A DNA stretch of 64,000 nt from Trichococcus sp. K1Tr (GCF_028309625.1 NZ_JAQMHR010000001.1:248001-312000); one strand, 5' to 3'; positions 45,310-56,081 are shown, counted from the first letter of the stretch. A program made the numbers and translations. Notes: generated by a model not told the origin, from the sequence alone.

Positions 45310-46128
45310 TTACTGATCATTTTTTGGATACAAAGCCCTTTTTAAAGCATCAAGCAATTCTGCAGAAACGACTCTGATGAAGGTTCCCTTCATACCGAGC
45401 GATCTCGTCTCGAGAATACCGGCTGATTCCAGTTTTCTTAAGGCGTTCACAATGACGGAACGCGTAATATTTTTTTCTGCCGCAATTTTTGATGCGGTGA
45501 TGCGTTCCTCCAAGGATGGAAAAGTCTCAAAGATCGCTTTTACCGCCTCCATTTCGCTGAAAGACAGCGATTTTATGGCGATCTGGACCAGTGTGGTCAC
45601 GCGCGTTGCCTCTTGCATGCGCAAATTGATGGCATGCAGCAATTCGATGCCGATAACGGTGGCACCATGTTCGGCAAGGATCAGATCGCTGCTGTCAAAA
45701 ACGGGAAACAAACGCGCCAAAACCAAGCTCCCCAAGCGCTTGCCGGAAGCAAAAATCGGAACGATCGTTGTGACACCCGTAATGAACAGGTCCCTGCTCT
45801 CGATCGGAAAAGCCGTAAAATCGGATTCGATGCCGATGTTTGCGGTCGTCTGAAACAACGCTGACAGATTGTGGGCATACTGCTCCGGAAATTTCTTGTC
45901 CTCCAGCATTTGTTTGATGCGGGCATTGTTGATATCGGTCGCCTCGCTGTAACCCAGTAAATTGCCGGACAGATCGATCAGATACGTGTTGGCGCGCAGT
46001 ATGTCGCCGAGCACGCTTGCCATTTCCGTAAAGGGCAAGGCCGTCGCTTCATCGCTGACGGCAACGAAGCCCCCTTCTTTTTGCAGCATGTAGTTGATCC
46101 TTCTCAACTTTTCTAATAATTCGTCCAT
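45310..46128 (-). CDS. codY: GTP-sensing pleiotropic transcriptional regulator CodY
   Basis: This 272-residue global regulator binds branched-chain amino acids through its N-terminal GAF domain and senses GTP. It represses amino-acid synthesis and peptide uptake in rich conditions. The winged helix near residues 208-250 contains ASKIAAEKNITRSVIVNALR and LETRSLGMKGTF, nearly invariant in the family. It is slightly longer than the usual 259-262 residues. GGGGGG precedes the ATG. It is last in the xerC-hslV-hslU-codY group, 72 nt after hslU. CodY-like boxes occur upstream of ilvB and oppA in this window. Confidence 0.98.
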   Translation of the reverse strand: MDELLEKLRRINYMLQKEGGFVAVSDEATALPFTEMASVLGDILRANTYLIDLSGNLLGYSEATDINNARIKQMLEDKKFPEQYAHNLSALFQTTANIGIESDFTAFPIESRDLFITGVTTIVPIFASGKRLGSLVLARLFPVFDSSDLILAEHGATVIGIELLHAINLRMQEATRVTTLVQIAIKSLSFSEMEAVKAIFETFPSLEERITASKIAAEKNITRSVIVNALRKLESAGILETRSLGMKGTFIRVVSAELLDALKRALYPKNDQ

Positions 46129-46200
46129 GTTTCCCCCCTACGATCATCCATCAGAAAATATCCGCAAGGTTCATCCAACCTAAAGGGGATTTTTTTATGC

Positions 46201-47610
46201 TTAAAGGATATATCTTCTTAAATCTTTGTTTTCTACAATTTTCTCAAGTTTTTCATCCACGTAATGTTCCGTTATCGTGATATCTGTCCCGGGAATTTCG
46301 GAAGCTTCAAACAGCAGATCCTCCAGCAATTTCTCCATGATCGTGTGCAGTCTTCTGGCACCGATGTTATCGGTTTCCTGGTTGACTTCTGTCGCGATGA
46401 CGGCCATTTTCCGGATGGCTTCCTGCGTGAAGGTGATGTTGACGTCCTCCGTTGCCAACAGCGCGATGTATTGCTTCAGCATCGCGTTATTGGGCTCTGT
46501 AAGGATGCGGACGAAATCATCTTCCGTGAGGTCGTTCAATTCCACCCGGATCGGGAAACGGCCTTGCAGTTCCGGGATCAGATCGCTTGGCTTGGAAACG
46601 TGGAACGCGCCGGATGCTATGAAGAGGATATGGTCCGTTTGGATAGCCCCATACTTAGTGGAAACTTGGCTACCTTCGACGATCGGAAGGATATCCCGTT
46701 GCACACCTTCGCGCGAAACTTCGCCTGTGTTTTGTGATTTGGAAGTGATTTTGTCGATTTCATCGATGAAGATGATGCCGTTGATTTCGGCCAGCTTCAA
46801 AGCTTCCTGCGAAATATCATCCTTGTTTACCAATTTGTCGGTTTCTTCCTGCACGAGCACCCCGATGGCATCTTCGACCAAAAGTGTCCGCTGGATCTTC
46901 TTTTTCGGCGTCATGGATTCGAATGCCGACTGCAGCATCATCATTTGTTCGTTGTTTCCGCCGCCACCTAATGGATTGGCTTGTTTTTCCTCCACTTTTA
47001 TGGAGACTTCACGTTTATTCAGCAAACCTTTGCGCAATTGCTCGATGATTTCCGCTCTGCTCTGGGCGATTTCGGCAGTCACTTCTTCGGTTTCCTCTTC
47101 CTGATTTTCCGGCAGAGGCATTCCCAGGTTTTTGAACATATTTTGCCAGTCATTCATGCCTTCCTGTTTGGGCTTGGCTTTTTTGATCCCCGGCTTCATG
47201 ACTTTGGCCAGGCGTTGCAATGCCGCTTCATAGGCTTTGGCATACACGTCGCCGCGTTTTTGCTTTTCGACGATCTGAAGAGCGTTCTCCACCAGGTCGC
47301 GGACCATCGATTCGACGTCGCGGCCGACATAGCCGACTTCCGTGAATTTGGTCGCCTCTACCTTAACGAAGGGTGCTTCTACCAACAGTGCCAAGCGTCT
47401 CGCCAGCTCCGTCTTCCCTACTCCGGTCGGTCCGATCATCAGGATATTTTTCGGAGTCACTTCTTTTTGCATGTCGGCGTCCAGTTGCTGTCTCCGGTAA
47501 CGATTCCGCAAAGCGACAGCGATCGCTTTTTTGGCTGCGTCCTGGCCGATGATATAGCGGTCGAGCTCCTTGACGATTTCTCTGGGTGTTCTGTTGTGCT
47601 GTTCCTTCAT
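46201..47610 (-). CDS. hslU: ATP-dependent protease ATPase subunit HslU (ClpY)
   Basis: This 469-residue AAA+ unfoldase feeds proteins to HslV. Walker [10 protein letters not shown] lies at about 62-70, Walker [11 protein letters not shown] near 270, the intermediate domain in about 115-245, and sensor region and C-terminal RRYIL tail that activates HslV at the end. I chose ATG 47610 because AGGTGG lies 7 nt upstream; GTG 47622 would put this site inside the gene. It follows hslV by 16 nt. Confidence 0.96.
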   Translation of the reverse strand: MKEQHNRTPREIVKELDRYIIGQDAAKKAIAVALRNRYRRQQLDADMQKEVTPKNILMIGPTGVGKTELARRLALLVEAPFVKVEATKFTEVGYVGRDVESMVRDLVENALQIVEKQKRGDVYAKAYEAALQRLAKVMKPGIKKAKPKQEGMNDWQNMFKNLGMPLPENQEEETEEVTAEIAQSRAEIIEQLRKGLLNKREVSIKVEEKQANPLGGGGNNEQMMMLQSAFESMTPKKKIQRTLLVEDAIGVLVQEETDKLVNKDDISQEALKLAEINGIIFIDEIDKITSKSQNTGEVSREGVQRDILPIVEGSQVSTKYGAIQTDHILFIASGAFHVSKPSDLIPELQGRFPIRVELNDLTEDDFVRILTEPNNAMLKQYIALLATEDVNITFTQEAIRKMAVIATEVNQETDNIGARRLHTIMEKLLEDLLFEASEIPGTDITITEHYVDEKLEKIVENKDLRRYIL

Positions 47611-47626
47611 TATATTAGCCACCTAT

Positions 47627-48151
47627 CTAAAATTCTTCAACAATGATGTTGTCGTTAGTAAATACGCAGATTTCTGAGGCGATTTTGAGGCTTTCGTAGG
47701 CGATTTCCTTAGCGGAAAGATCGGAGCCTCTTCTTTTTAGGGCTCTTGCTGCAGCCAAGGCATAATTCCCGCCTGAGCCGATCGTAAGGATCCCGTCATC
47801 CGGTTCGATGACTTCCCCGCTTCCGGAAACAAGCAGCATCTGTTCCTTGTTCATGACGATCAGCAACGCCTCCAGCTTCTGAAGGGCACGGTCGCCGCGC
47901 CATTCCTTGGCCACCTCGATGGAGGCGCGCATCAGGTTGCCTTTGTATTGATTGAGTTTCTCTTCGAATTTGTCTTCAAGGGTGAAGGCGTCAGCTACGC
48001 CGCCAGCGAAGCCGACGATGACTTCATCATGATAGATGCGTCTGATTTTTTTGGCGGTCCCTTTCATGATGACGGATTCGCCCATCGTCACCTGGCCGTC
48101 CCCCGCCATGGCTGAACGTCCGTTGTGCTGCACTGCACAGATAGTTGTCAT
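47627..48151 (-). CDS. hslV: ATP-dependent protease proteolytic subunit HslV (ClpQ)
   Basis: This 174-residue proteasome-beta-like peptidase reads [20 protein letters not shown] at the N-terminus. Removing Met leaves Thr2 as the nucleophile, as in E. coli HslV, not the Ser of B. subtilis Clp[15 protein letters not shown] at about 125-138 is conserved. It forms two hexameric rings capped by HslU. It starts 3 nt after the xerC stop, implying coupled translation. Confidence 0.97.
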   Translation of the reverse strand: MTTICAVQHNGRSAMAGDGQVTMGESVIMKGTAKKIRRIYHDEVIVGFAGGVADAFTLEDKFEEKLNQYKGNLMRASIEVAKEWRGDRALQKLEALLIVMNKEQMLLVSGSGEVIEPDDGILTIGSGGNYALAAARALKRRGSDLSAKEIAYESLKIASEICVFTNDNIIVEEF

Positions 48152-48154
48152 ATG

Positions 48155-49081
48155 TTATTCCCCCTGTTTCTTGCTGTCCCGTTTCGCCCGCGGATGGAAT
48201 TGGTTGTAATTCCGTTGCAGGGCGTCTTTCGTCACGTGTGTATAGATTTGAGTGGATGACAGGCTGGCATGTCCCAAAAGCTCCTGAACGGTCCGCATAT
48301 CCGCTCCGTTATTCAACATATCGGTCGCAAAGGTATGCCGCAGCATATGCGGATGCAATGTCCCGGTCAAACCGGTTTTTTTCATGATCTGTTTCAGTAT
48401 ATATTCAATGCCGCCTGCCGTAAGCGGATCGCCCAAGCGATTCACAAAGAGATGGTCATGGCTGCGTTGGTGCTTTGTCATCAATTCCGACCGGGTCATT
48501 TCCAGGTATTCCTGGATGGCTGCGGCAGCATAATGCCCGAACGGCACATAGCGCTCTTTATTCCCTTTGCCGAAAATCAGAATGACGCCCAGGTCGAAGG
48601 AAATATCCTGCAGCTTGATGTTCTTGCATTCGCTGACGCGGATTCCGGTCGCATACAACAATTCAACCAACGCCCGGTTCCGATAGTCCAGTATTTCGGT
48701 CCCCTCGGCTGCGCGCAAGAGTTTTTCCAATTCTTCTTCGTACAAGTACTGCGGCAAGCGCAGCTGCTTTTTCTTGAAAGAGATATAGGATAAAGGGTTT
48801 TCATCAAGAAGGTCGTTGCGGATCAGGAAATGATAGAACCCCCTCAAGCTCGACAACGTGCGCGAAATGGTGTTTCGGCTCAGTTTTTGTTCATCCAAAA
48901 AACTCAGATACAGGCGGACATCGTACAATTGTACCGCCATCAAGTCGCTGGTTCCACTTTCTTCGAGAAAGGATTCGAATTTTTTCAGGTCAAACAGATA
49001 GGCTTTGACCGTTTCGTCGGAATAGCGCCGTTCAATTGCCAAATAGTTTATGAATCGATCGATTAATTCTTGATTAGACAA
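48155..49081 (-). CDS. xerC: Tyrosine recombinase XerC (chromosome dimer resolution)
   Basis: This 308-residue site-specific recombinase acts with XerD at dif to resolve chromosome dimers. The catalytic set is complete: R148 (TGIRVSE), K172, H245 and R248 (HPHMLRHT), H271 (GHASLS) and Y280 (TQIYTHV). The SAM-like N-terminal domain spans about 1-90. The core housekeeping position ahead of hslVU-codY argues against a mobile integrase. The start is TTG 49081, with GGAGGG 7 nt upstream. That site lies inside the 3' arm of a terminator-like hairpin. Confidence 0.95.
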   Translation of the reverse strand: MSNQELIDRFINYLAIERRYSDETVKAYLFDLKKFESFLEESGTSDLMAVQLYDVRLYLSFLDEQKLSRNTISRTLSSLRGFYHFLIRNDLLDENPLSYISFKKKQLRLPQYLYEEELEKLLRAAEGTEILDYRNRALVELLYATGIRVSECKNIKLQDISFDLGVILIFGKGNKERYVPFGHYAAAAIQEYLEMTRSELMTKHQRSHDHLFVNRLGDPLTAGGIEYILKQIMKKTGLTGTLHPHMLRHTFATDMLNNGADMRTVQELLGHASLSSTQIYTHVTKDALQRNYNQFHPRAKRDSKKQGE

Positions 49082-49132
49082 AAAAATCCCTCCAACATCT
49101 TATGACTAAATTTATCACAATGTTGGAGAGAT
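49079..49132 (-). promoter_or_regulatory. Terminator-like hairpin holding the xerC ribosome binding site
   Basis: On the minus strand ATCTCTCCAACAT pairs with ATGTTGGAGGGAT (one wobble), with an inner UGUGA/UCAUA stem. T-rich sequence follows and runs into the TTG start. GGAGGG, the xerC Shine-Dalgarno, is in the 3' arm. It can act as a terminator for trmFO or as a translation block for xerC. Confidence 0.65.
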
Positions 49133-49152
49133 TTCAATGTAAGCTGACGAAC

Positions 49153-50463
49153 TTAAATCGTTTGCACGAATTCGTCCAGGGCAGCCAACGCTTTATCGGC
49201 TATCATTTGGTTTTTAAGCTGTTTATCACGGATTTTCTTGCCGCCCAACGGTTCGATGATGCCGAAGTTGGCGTTCATCGGTTGGAAGTGCTTGCTGTCT
49301 GTGTTCGTTATGTAGTGCGACATGGCACCGATCATCGTTTCTTTCGGGAAGACGACACATTCCTGCCCGCTCGCCATTCTGGCGGCATTAAGGCCCGCCA
49401 GCAAGCCGCTGGCGGCACTCTCGACATATCCTTCCACGCCGGTCATCTGGCCAGCGAAGAACAAATCGTCGCGTTTTTGGCTCTGATAAGTGGAGCGCAG
49501 AATTTTCGGAGAGTTCAGGAACGTATTCCGGTGCATAACACCATAACGCACGATTTCAGCATTTTCCAGTCCCGGGATCATCTGCAGAATCCGCTTTTGC
49601 TCTCCCCATTTCAGGTGCGTCTGGAAACCGACGATGTTGTAAAGGGAGCCGGCAGCATTGTCCTGACGGAGCTGCACAACTGCGTAAGGAATCTTTCCGG
49701 TCTTCGGATCTTCCAGCCCGACCGGTTTCATCGGACCGAACAGCAGCGTTTTTTCGCCTTTTGAGGCCATCACTTCGAAAGGCATGCAGCCATCGAAGTA
49801 TTTTTCCTCCTCGAATTCCTTCAGAGGGGCCACTTCAGCAGCGATCAGTTCGCGATAGAATGATTCGAATTCCGCTTTAGACATCGGACAGTTCAGGTAG
49901 GCGGCTTCGCCATTGTCGTAACGCGACTTCAAGTATACCTTTTCCATATTGATGCTGTCTTTTTCCAGCACCGGTGCGGCGGCATCATAGAAGTATAACC
50001 CTTCCATCTCAATAAAGCTCTGGATCGATTGGCTCAATGGTTCCGAAGTCAAAGGGCCTGTCGCCACCACCGTGATCCCTTCCGGCAATGCCGTCAGTTC
50101 ATCCAGATGGATTGTGATATTGGGATGGTCTTCCAATGTTTTCGTCACATAGGCTGAAAAATTGTCGCGATCGACAGCCAGTGCGCCACCCGCCGGCAGA
50201 GCGGTCGCATCTGCCGCTTTGATGATCAGGGAATTCAAATGACGCATTTCTTCCTTTATCAAACCCGCGGCGTTTGTGACTTGGTTCCCCCGCAGGGAAT
50301 TGGTGCAGACCAATTCCGCGAAACCTGAGGTATGGTGGGCAGGCGTCATCTTTTTCGGTCTCATCTCATAGAGATCGACGTGGATCCCCTGCTCCGCTAT
50401 TTGAAAAGCCGCCTCGCTTCCGGCCAAGCCGGCTCCGATTACGGTAACTGTTTTATCTGTCAT
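49153..50463 (-). CDS. trmFO: tRNA (m5U54) methyltransferase, folate/FAD-dependent
   Basis: This 436-residue enzyme methylates U54 in the T-loop of tRNA using methylenetetrahydrofolate and FADH2. The FAD motif [17 protein letters not shown] lies at 10-26. TrmFO signatures are [24 protein letters not shown] and [20 protein letters not shown] (about 337-356). The cysteine in ELVCTNS and that in YLNCPMS correspond to conserved catalytic-type positions. GGAGGCAT precedes the ATG. It is 17 nt after topA. Confidence 0.97.
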   Translation of the reverse strand: MTDKTVTVIGAGLAGSEAAFQIAEQGIHVDLYEMRPKKMTPAHHTSGFAELVCTNSLRGNQVTNAAGLIKEEMRHLNSLIIKAADATALPAGGALAVDRDNFSAYVTKTLEDHPNITIHLDELTALPEGITVVATGPLTSEPLSQSIQSFIEMEGLYFYDAAAPVLEKDSINMEKVYLKSRYDNGEAAYLNCPMSKAEFESFYRELIAAEVAPLKEFEEEKYFDGCMPFEVMASKGEKTLLFGPMKPVGLEDPKTGKIPYAVVQLRQDNAAGSLYNIVGFQTHLKWGEQKRILQMIPGLENAEIVRYGVMHRNTFLNSPKILRSTYQSQKRDDLFFAGQMTGVEGYVESAASGLLAGLNAARMASGQECVVFPKETMIGAMSHYITNTDSKHFQPMNANFGIIEPLGGKKIRDKQLKNQMIADKALAALDEFVQTI

Positions 50464-50480
50464 AGTATGCCTCCATAACG

Positions 50481-52550
50481 TTATTTCTGTACATCTTCCT
50501 CGTATTCACAATGACTGCATTTCACTTGGATGCCGCCTTTGACCTTCTTCTCAACAAGATAATGTTGACATTTCGGGCAATCGCGGCCGATCGGTTTGTC
50601 CCATGAGATGAATTCGCACTCTGGATACTGATCGCAGCCATAGAATATCCGGTTCTTCTTGGATTTCCGTTCGATGACCTCGCCTTTATGGCATACAGGG
50701 CACGTCACGTTGATTTTCTTAACAATCGGTTTTGTGTTCCGGCATTCCGGGAAATTGCTGCAAGCATAGAACTTGCCGAATCTGCCGATTTTGATGACCA
50801 TCGGATGTCCGCATAATTCGCAATCGAATCCGGCAGGTTCATCTTTGATCTCGATTTTTTCGATCTCGACTTCCGCTTTCGCCAACTCTTCGGCGAATGG
50901 TTTGTAAAAACGATCGACTACTTTGACCCATTCCATATTGCCCTCTTCGACGCTGTCCAGGTCCTGCTCCATCCCGGCAGTGAAGGAAATGTTCACGATA
51001 TCCGGGAAATAAGTCGAAATCAAGCCATTGACGATCGTACCCAGTTCAGTTGGTTCGAAACGTTTTGCCGTCACTTTTACGTAATAGCGTTTCTGGATCG
51101 TTTCGATTGTAGGAGCGTAGGTCGAAGGTCTTCCGACACCGTTCTCCTCCAGAGCCTTGATGAGCGTCGCTTCCGAATAACGGGCCGGCGGTTGCGAGAA
51201 ATGCTGATTCGGTTCGATGTCCTTCGAGAACACAGTATCGCCGACAGCCATTTCCGGCAGAAGGTTGTCTTTTTCTTTGGCGGTGCCTTCTACGTAGACT
51301 TTACGGTAACCGGCAAAGTTTTCTTTGGAACCCGTCGCCCGGAACATGACGTCCTCGTGCTTGAGATCGACCTTCATCGTATCGAAGACCGCTGGCGTCA
51401 TCTGACTCGCCAAAAAGCGCGCCCAGATCAATTGGTACAGCTTAAACTGGTCCTTCGTCAAAAAGGCTTCGATTTCGCTTGGAACCCTTAAAACACTGGA
51501 AGGACGGATGGCTTCATGGGCATCTTGTGCCGATTGGGCCTTTTTGTTCTCGCGCTGTTTTTCGATGGCATATTCCGGGCCATATGTGCCCGTGATGTAT
51601 TCGTGCGCTTCCTCTATCGAGCCGGCCGACACACGTGTCGAATCCGTTCGCATATAGGTAATCAATCCCACTGAGCCTTCTTTGCCAAGCGGAATCCCTT
51701 CATAGAGTTCCTGCGCGATCATCATCGTTTTCCGCGTACGGAAATTCAATTTGTTGGCGGCTTCCTGTTGAAGACTGGAAGTCGTGAACGGCTGAGCCGG
51801 GTTACGTTTTTGCTGTTTCTTCGTTACATCGGAAATCTCAAAAACATTGGAAGTGATCTTCTCGAAGACCGCATCCGCTTCCTCTTTGGTATTCAGCTTC
51901 AGCTTTTTCCCGCCCAAGCCATAAAAGGCTGCCTGAAAAACATGTTTGTCCTTCAGGAAAGTGCCATCAATCGTCCATGACTCCACAGGTTCGAACCCGG
52001 CAATCTCCTCTTCGCGGTTGACGATCAGTTTCAGGGCAACGGATTGGACCCGTCCGGCACTCAAACCTTTTTTGACTTTCTTCCATAGTATTGGTGAAAT
52101 GGAGTATCCGACCAGACGATCCAGTATCCTTCGGGCTTGCTGGGCCGAAACAAGATCCATGTTGATTGGTCTTGGATTTTTTAGTGCTTCTCTGACTGCA
52201 TCTTTGGTTACTTCATTATAAACGACGCGGATATTGTCTGCTGGGTCCAAGCCCAACAAGTGAGCGAGGTGCCACGAGATGGCTTCCCCTTCTCTATCCG
52301 GGTCGGAAGCCAGGTAAATTTTTTCTGCCTTATGACCATATTTTTTCAATTCTTTAATCAGGTCGCCTTTACCACGAATGGAGATATAATCCGGCTGATA
52401 GTCATTTTCGATATTGATTGCCATGCGACTCTTTGGTAAATCGCGCAAGTGGCCTTTGCTTGCTACCACTTTATAGTTTCTGCCAAGATACTTTTCTATC
52501 GTCTTGGCTTTGGTAGGTGATTCCACGATGACTAAATATTTATAAGCCAA
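50481..52550 (-). CDS. topA: DNA topoisomerase I
   Basis: This 689-residue type IA topoisomerase relaxes negative supercoils. The TOPRIM domain (about 4-115) has [17 protein letters not shown] and [11 protein letters not shown]. The active-site tyrosine is Y299 in [12 protein letters not shown]. Three C-terminal zinc modules begin [16 protein letters not shown] and CPKCQHYL; the first two have four cysteines. I chose TTG 52550 because GGAG lies 8 nt upstream and the family sequence starts there. A promoter with TTGACA lies at 52613-52642. Confidence 0.96.
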   Translation of the reverse strand: MAYKYLVIVESPTKAKTIEKYLGRNYKVVASKGHLRDLPKSRMAINIENDYQPDYISIRGKGDLIKELKKYGHKAEKIYLASDPDREGEAISWHLAHLLGLDPADNIRVVYNEVTKDAVREALKNPRPINMDLVSAQQARRILDRLVGYSISPILWKKVKKGLSAGRVQSVALKLIVNREEEIAGFEPVESWTIDGTFLKDKHVFQAAFYGLGGKKLKLNTKEEADAVFEKITSNVFEISDVTKKQQKRNPAQPFTTSSLQQEAANKLNFRTRKTMMIAQELYEGIPLGKEGSVGLITYMRTDSTRVSAGSIEEAHEYITGTYGPEYAIEKQRENKKAQSAQDAHEAIRPSSVLRVPSEIEAFLTKDQFKLYQLIWARFLASQMTPAVFDTMKVDLKHEDVMFRATGSKENFAGYRKVYVEGTAKEKDNLLPEMAVGDTVFSKDIEPNQHFSQPPARYSEATLIKALEENGVGRPSTYAPTIETIQKRYYVKVTAKRFEPTELGTIVNGLISTYFPDIVNISFTAGMEQDLDSVEEGNMEWVKVVDRFYKPFAEELAKAEVEIEKIEIKDEPAGFDCELCGHPMVIKIGRFGKFYACSNFPECRNTKPIVKKINVTCPVCHKGEVIERKSKKNRIFYGCDQYPECEFISWDKPIGRDCPKCQHYLVEKKVKGGIQVKCSHCEYEEDVQK

Positions 52551-52612
52551 AGAAACGACTCCTCTCAACGAAATATTTTGTATGTATATTTCTGTCATTT
52601 AAATCGTTTCCC

Positions 52613-52642
52613 ATCTTATGCCATAAACTAGGTGTTTGTCAA
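52613..52642 (-). promoter_or_regulatory. Promoter of topA
   Basis: On the minus strand consensus TTGACA (52642-52637), an 18-nt spacer, then TAAGAT (52618-52613), about 60 nt before the TTG start. Confidence 0.7.
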
Positions 52643-52665
52643 ATGGAAGTTATTTCGCGGGTGCA

Positions 52666-53574
52666 TCAGTTCCACTGCGTTTTCATTTCTTCCAGTACGT
52701 CAGTCGCGTTCAAAACGCAAGCTGCGCCGGCCTTTATCAATTGATTGGTGCCGACACTGAGCCGGCTGGTTATATTTCCGGGAACCGCATAAACATCCCT
52801 ATTTTCCTGCAAAGCCAAATTCGCGGTTATGAGGCTGCCGCTCTTTTCCGTCGCCTCGATCACCAACGTGGCCAACGAAAGGTTGGCGATCAAGCGATTG
52901 CGCATCGGAAAATGAAAACGTTCCGGTTTCGAGCCTAAAGGATATTCACTGATGACCAGCTGCTCAGCCATCATTTGCCGCTGAAGGGCGGCATTTTCCC
53001 TTGGGTAAGTAACATCCAGGCCTGACCCGATGATGCCGATTGTGGCTCCGCCGTTTCCAATGGCACCGGAATGAACCATTTGATCGATGCCTTTGGCGAG
53101 CCCGCTTACCAACGTGACGCCTTCCGCAACCAACGGCGGAATCATTTCGTCCAAGACCGCCTTTCCGTAGGCGGTCGGACTGCGGCTGCCGACGACGCTC
53201 AAACAAGGCTTCTCCAATAAACGGATATTCCCGGCACAGAACACAACGACAGGCGGCAGATAGCTGTTCAGCCAGCCTACCGGATAGCCGTTGTCCAGAA
53301 TCGTCAAAACCTGGATATTTTTGATCCGATACAGCTCCTTCAGCTCTCCATAAGGCATCTTGCTGCATGCCGTCTCGAGCGCCATCTTCAACTTCTGTTG
53401 TTTGGTTTCATTGGTCATCGGCACATAACTGCTTACGATTTCTTCTATTGAATAGAAAGGATCCCTTGCCCAGGACAGGTACAGATGCTTCATAAAATTC
53501 GGCGTGCACACGCCGGTCATTGCATGATAAATCAACTTATCCCGGACCGTCAGATCCTCGCGGTTCATTTCCAT
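52666..53574 (-). CDS. dprA: DNA-processing protein DprA (Smf)
   Basis: This 302-residue protein loads RecA on incoming single-stranded DNA in natural transformation. The Rossmann-like DprA domain (about 95-300) has VVGSRSPTAYGK, LVSGLAKGIDQMVH and GSGLDVTYPRENA. GNITSRLSVGTNQLIKAGA forms the late part. The start ATG 53574 follows directly on a U-tract with AAAGGAG upstream. This ribosome site lies in the 3' arm of a 17-bp hairpin, suggesting regulated expression. Confidence 0.96.
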   Translation of the reverse strand: MEMNREDLTVRDKLIYHAMTGVCTPNFMKHLYLSWARDPFYSIEEIVSSYVPMTNETKQQKLKMALETACSKMPYGELKELYRIKNIQVLTILDNGYPVGWLNSYLPPVVVFCAGNIRLLEKPCLSVVGSRSPTAYGKAVLDEMIPPLVAEGVTLVSGLAKGIDQMVHSGAIGNGGATIGIIGSGLDVTYPRENAALQRQMMAEQLVISEYPLGSKPERFHFPMRNRLIANLSLATLVIEATEKSGSLITANLALQENRDVYAVPGNITSRLSVGTNQLIKAGAACVLNATDVLEEMKTQWN

Positions 53575-53621
53575 AAAAAAACTCCTTTGCGTACCATCTG
53601 TTAAGATAATACGCAAGGAGT
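53575..53621 (-). promoter_or_regulatory. Terminator-like hairpin holding the dprA ribosome binding site
   Basis: On the minus strand ACTCCTTGCGTATTATC pairs with GATGGTACGCAAAGGAGT (17 bp, two wobbles, one bulge) around TTAACA. U6 follows, then the dprA ATG. GGAG is buried in the stem. It can end rnhB transcripts or block dprA translation. Confidence 0.7.
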
Positions 53622-53680
53622 CGGATTCTGCTTTTTATGTTGTTTACTTTAATGACAGAGCGCATGCCACCCGGGAATCT

Positions 53681-54457
53681 TCATTGATCTCTCAGCATGC
53701 TTTTGATCGGATCAAATGTCTTTCGGTGGATAGGCGTGATGCCATGAGTATCCAAGCCGGATAAATGCAGTTGGGTGCCATAGCCGGCATTCTTCTCAAA
53801 ACCGTAGTGCGGATATTGCAAGGCATATTCGGACATCAGGCGGTCACGGTATACTTTCGCGACAATGCTAGCGGCAGCGATCGAGACGGATTTGGCATCG
53901 CCCTTGATGATGGATTGCTGTTCGACCGGCAACGGCAGCTTCATGGCATCGATGAGCAGGCTGTCCGGCTCTTGCTTCAGATTGGCGATTGCCTGCATCA
54001 TCGCCAGTTTCGTGGCTTGATAAATATTCACGGCGTCGATCGTTTCTGGCGAAATCAATCCGATCCCGACATCGGCAATGGCCATGATTTGATCATAAAG
54101 TTGCTCTCTTTTTTTGGCGGAGAGTTGCTTCGAATCGTTGACCGGAAGGAAAGGGAGCTCTGCCGGCAGAATGACGGCTGCAGCAACCACAGGACCGGCT
54201 AAAGGGCCTCTGCCGACTTCATCGATGCCTGCGATGGCAATACGGCCTTTCGCCTTCAGCTCTTCTTCGAAGGCCATCATTTGGATTTGCCGCTCTTTTA
54301 AGGCAAGGTCGAGTTGGTAATTCCGCTCCCAGGATTTGACAGCAGCTTGGACACCTTTGCGGGCATCGGCTCGGATCGTTTCCCAACGTTGATCTTCCAA
54401 TGATTCGATTCCCTGCAATTGCTCCTTGATGGCAGCGATGCTCAGTGGTTTGTTCAT
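53681..54457 (-). CDS. rnhB: Ribonuclease HII
   Basis: This 258-residue enzyme cuts RNA in RNA-DNA hybrids and removes single ribonucleotides from DNA. The active site motif [21 protein letters not shown] lies at about 74-94, with further acidic residues in VNDSKQLS and SLLIDAMKL. An N-terminal extension of about 70 residues is normal for Gram-positive RnhB. Its ATG overlaps the rbgA stop by four bases (ATGA), so the two are translationally coupled. Confidence 0.96.
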   Translation of the reverse strand: MNKPLSIAAIKEQLQGIESLEDQRWETIRADARKGVQAAVKSWERNYQLDLALKERQIQMMAFEEELKAKGRIAIAGIDEVGRGPLAGPVVAAAVILPAELPFLPVNDSKQLSAKKREQLYDQIMAIADVGIGLISPETIDAVNIYQATKLAMMQAIANLKQEPDSLLIDAMKLPLPVEQQSIIKGDAKSVSIAAASIVAKVYRDRLMSEYALQYPHYGFEKNAGYGTQLHLSGLDTHGITPIHRKTFDPIKSMLRDQ

Positions 54458-55332
54458 TCCGCTAAGCCCTCTCCTGTCTCCGCTGCCTTTACGGGAACCT
54501 GGTCCAGCGTATATGGACCCAATTTGCCGCCACGGATGTCAAAAATGATTTTTTCGCTGGCTCGGCTGTAATCCTCACCAAAGCGCAGTTTTGTGGTCAA
54601 TTCCATCAACAGGTCCGGAACGGCACCTTCAAAGTCTTTTTCGTCCACCTTATAGAACGCCTGCAATCTGCCCGGATAATGCTGCATAAAATGACGCAAC
54701 GCGAATAATGCGACGTCATCCTTATGGAAGACGGTATCCTTGATCGCTCCGGTCAGGGCAAGTTTTTGCCCGATCAGCTGATCCTCAAATTTGGGCCAGA
54801 GTATCCCCGGCGTGTCCAGCAACTCGAAATCGCCGCCGATTTTCAACCATTGTTGCCCTTTGGTTACACCGGGCCGATTGCCCGTCTGCGCGCGGTTTTT
54901 CTGCATCAACTTGTTGATCAAGGTTGATTTCCCGACGTTCGGGATACCAAGGATCATCAAGCGGATGGCGCGGGGTTTGACGCCTTTATTGATCATCGCC
55001 TGCGTTTTGTGGGCCATCATCTCTTTCAGTTCTTTTTTGATGTTCTCTACATCTTTATTGTTCAGCGTCGACATCGAAACGGCCCGCTGCGCTTTCTTAT
55101 CCTGCTTGAAGTATTCGACCCATTCTTTTGTGGCTGTCTTATCTGCAAGATCGGCCTTGTTAAGGACGATCAGTCTTGGTTTGTTTCCGATGATGTCATC
55201 GATCAATGGGTTTCGGCTTGATACCGGGAGGCGCGCATCCAGCAATTCAATCACCAAATCGACCAGTTTTAATTTTTCCAACGCTTCACGTTTCGCTTTT
55301 GCCATGTGGCCTGGAAACCATTGTATTAACAT
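54454..55332 (-). CDS. rbgA: Ribosome biogenesis GTPase YlqF
   Basis: This 292-residue circularly permuted GTPase is needed for late assembly of the 50S subunit. The order of G motifs is G4 LNKADLAD (about 61-68), G1 [14 protein letters not shown] (about 128-141), then G3 DTPG. The N-terminal [13 protein letters not shown] is diagnostic. I chose ATG 55332, with AGGAAG upstream; the frame is open 18 codons further without a site. It starts a core operon with rnhB. Confidence 0.96.
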   Translation of the reverse strand: MLIQWFPGHMAKAKREALEKLKLVDLVIELLDARLPVSSRNPLIDDIIGNKPRLIVLNKADLADKTATKEWVEYFKQDKKAQRAVSMSTLNNKDVENIKKELKEMMAHKTQAMINKGVKPRAIRLMILGIPNVGKSTLINKLMQKNRAQTGNRPGVTKGQQWLKIGGDFELLDTPGILWPKFEDQLIGQKLALTGAIKDTVFHKDDVALFALRHFMQHYPGRLQAFYKVDEKDFEGAVPDLLMELTTKLRFGEDYSRASEKIIFDIRGGKLGPYTLDQVPVKAAETGEGLAE

Positions 55333-55383
55333 ATTGACACTTCCTTTTCTGAGTGAATCCTTTTGCTTCCATTCAAGACAAAA

Positions 55384-55406
55384 CACAAGTGCAAATACAC
55401 TTGTGT
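55384..55406 (-). terminator. Hairpin between lepB and rbgA
   Basis: CACAAGTG pairs with CACTTGTG around CAAATA. On the minus strand a short TTTTG follows, so this is a weak terminator. Confidence 0.5.
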
Positions 55407-55418
55407 GCGATTGTCCCT

Positions 55419-56081
55419 TTATTCTTCTGCACCATTGTCATCGATGATGCCTATTTTGTTCAGCGGCCACAACCTTAAATCAGCTGTTCCCTCGATCTGT
55501 GCTGCCGGGATGAACCCGAAAACACGACTGTCTTTGGACACGTTGCGGTTGTCCCCCAAGACGAAATACATATCTTCTGGGACGGTTGCTTCCCCTGTCA
55601 GGCTGAAGAGCGTGAAATCCCCGGTCAAAGCCTGATCTGAAGCTTCTCTCAGCGCCTCCAGATAGTGCTCCTCGATTTTTTCGCCGTTGATGTACAGCTC
55701 ATCCTGGAAATAAGTGATTTCGTCCCCGGGCAGCCCGATGATGCGCTTCACATATTCTTCATCGGTCCCGTCAGGAGCAGGGAACACCACGATATCAAAA
55801 CGATCGATTTCAGCCAATTTATTCAGGATCAGCCGGTCTCCGGTCTCCAAAGTCGGCACCATCGAATCGCCGACAACCTGGAACGGATAAAACAAATAAG
55901 TCCGGATGACAACGAACAGCACAAAGGCGATTGCCACCGAAAGGATCAGGTTCAGTGCTTCCCGCAAAAAACTGCCTCGGTTTTCTGGTTGGATTTCTTT
56001 CTTTTGATCGACCCCGAATCTTTCGTTCCTTGAAACAAAACCAGAGTCTTGGTCTTCATGATTTTTATTGCCAAATGACAT
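55419..56081 (-). CDS. lepB: Signal peptidase I, copy 1
   Basis: This 220-residue membrane protease removes signal peptides. After a hydrophilic N-terminus, one membrane helix lies at about 43-62. The Ser/Lys dyad is S73 (VGDSMVPTL) and K112 (EYVKRIIGLPGD). The C-terminal GDNRNVSKDSRVFG box is complete. It follows a second signal peptidase by 33 nt. Both fit the single-helix Gram-positive type. GGGTGAT precedes the ATG. Confidence 0.95.
   Translation of the reverse strand: MSFGNKNHEDQDSGFVSRNERFGVDQKKEIQPENRGSFLREALNLILSVAIAFVLFVVIRTYLFYPFQVVGDSMVPTLETGDRLILNKLAEIDRFDIVVFPAPDGTDEEYVKRIIGLPGDEITYFQDELYINGEKIEEHYLEALREASDQALTGDFTLFSLTGEATVPEDMYFVLGDNRNVSKDSRVFGFIPAAQIEGTADLRLWPLNKIGIIDDNGAEE

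Noticed and set aside
46129-46200. CodY autoregulatory site upstream of codY
   Set aside because: TATTTTCTGA is a good half-site, but the full 15 bases have five mismatches, so I do not list it as a site.
48155-49081. Integrase of a mobile element
   Set aside because: The tyrosine recombinase sits in the conserved trmFO-xerC-hslV-hslU-codY order with no attachment sites or phage genes, so it is housekeeping XerC.
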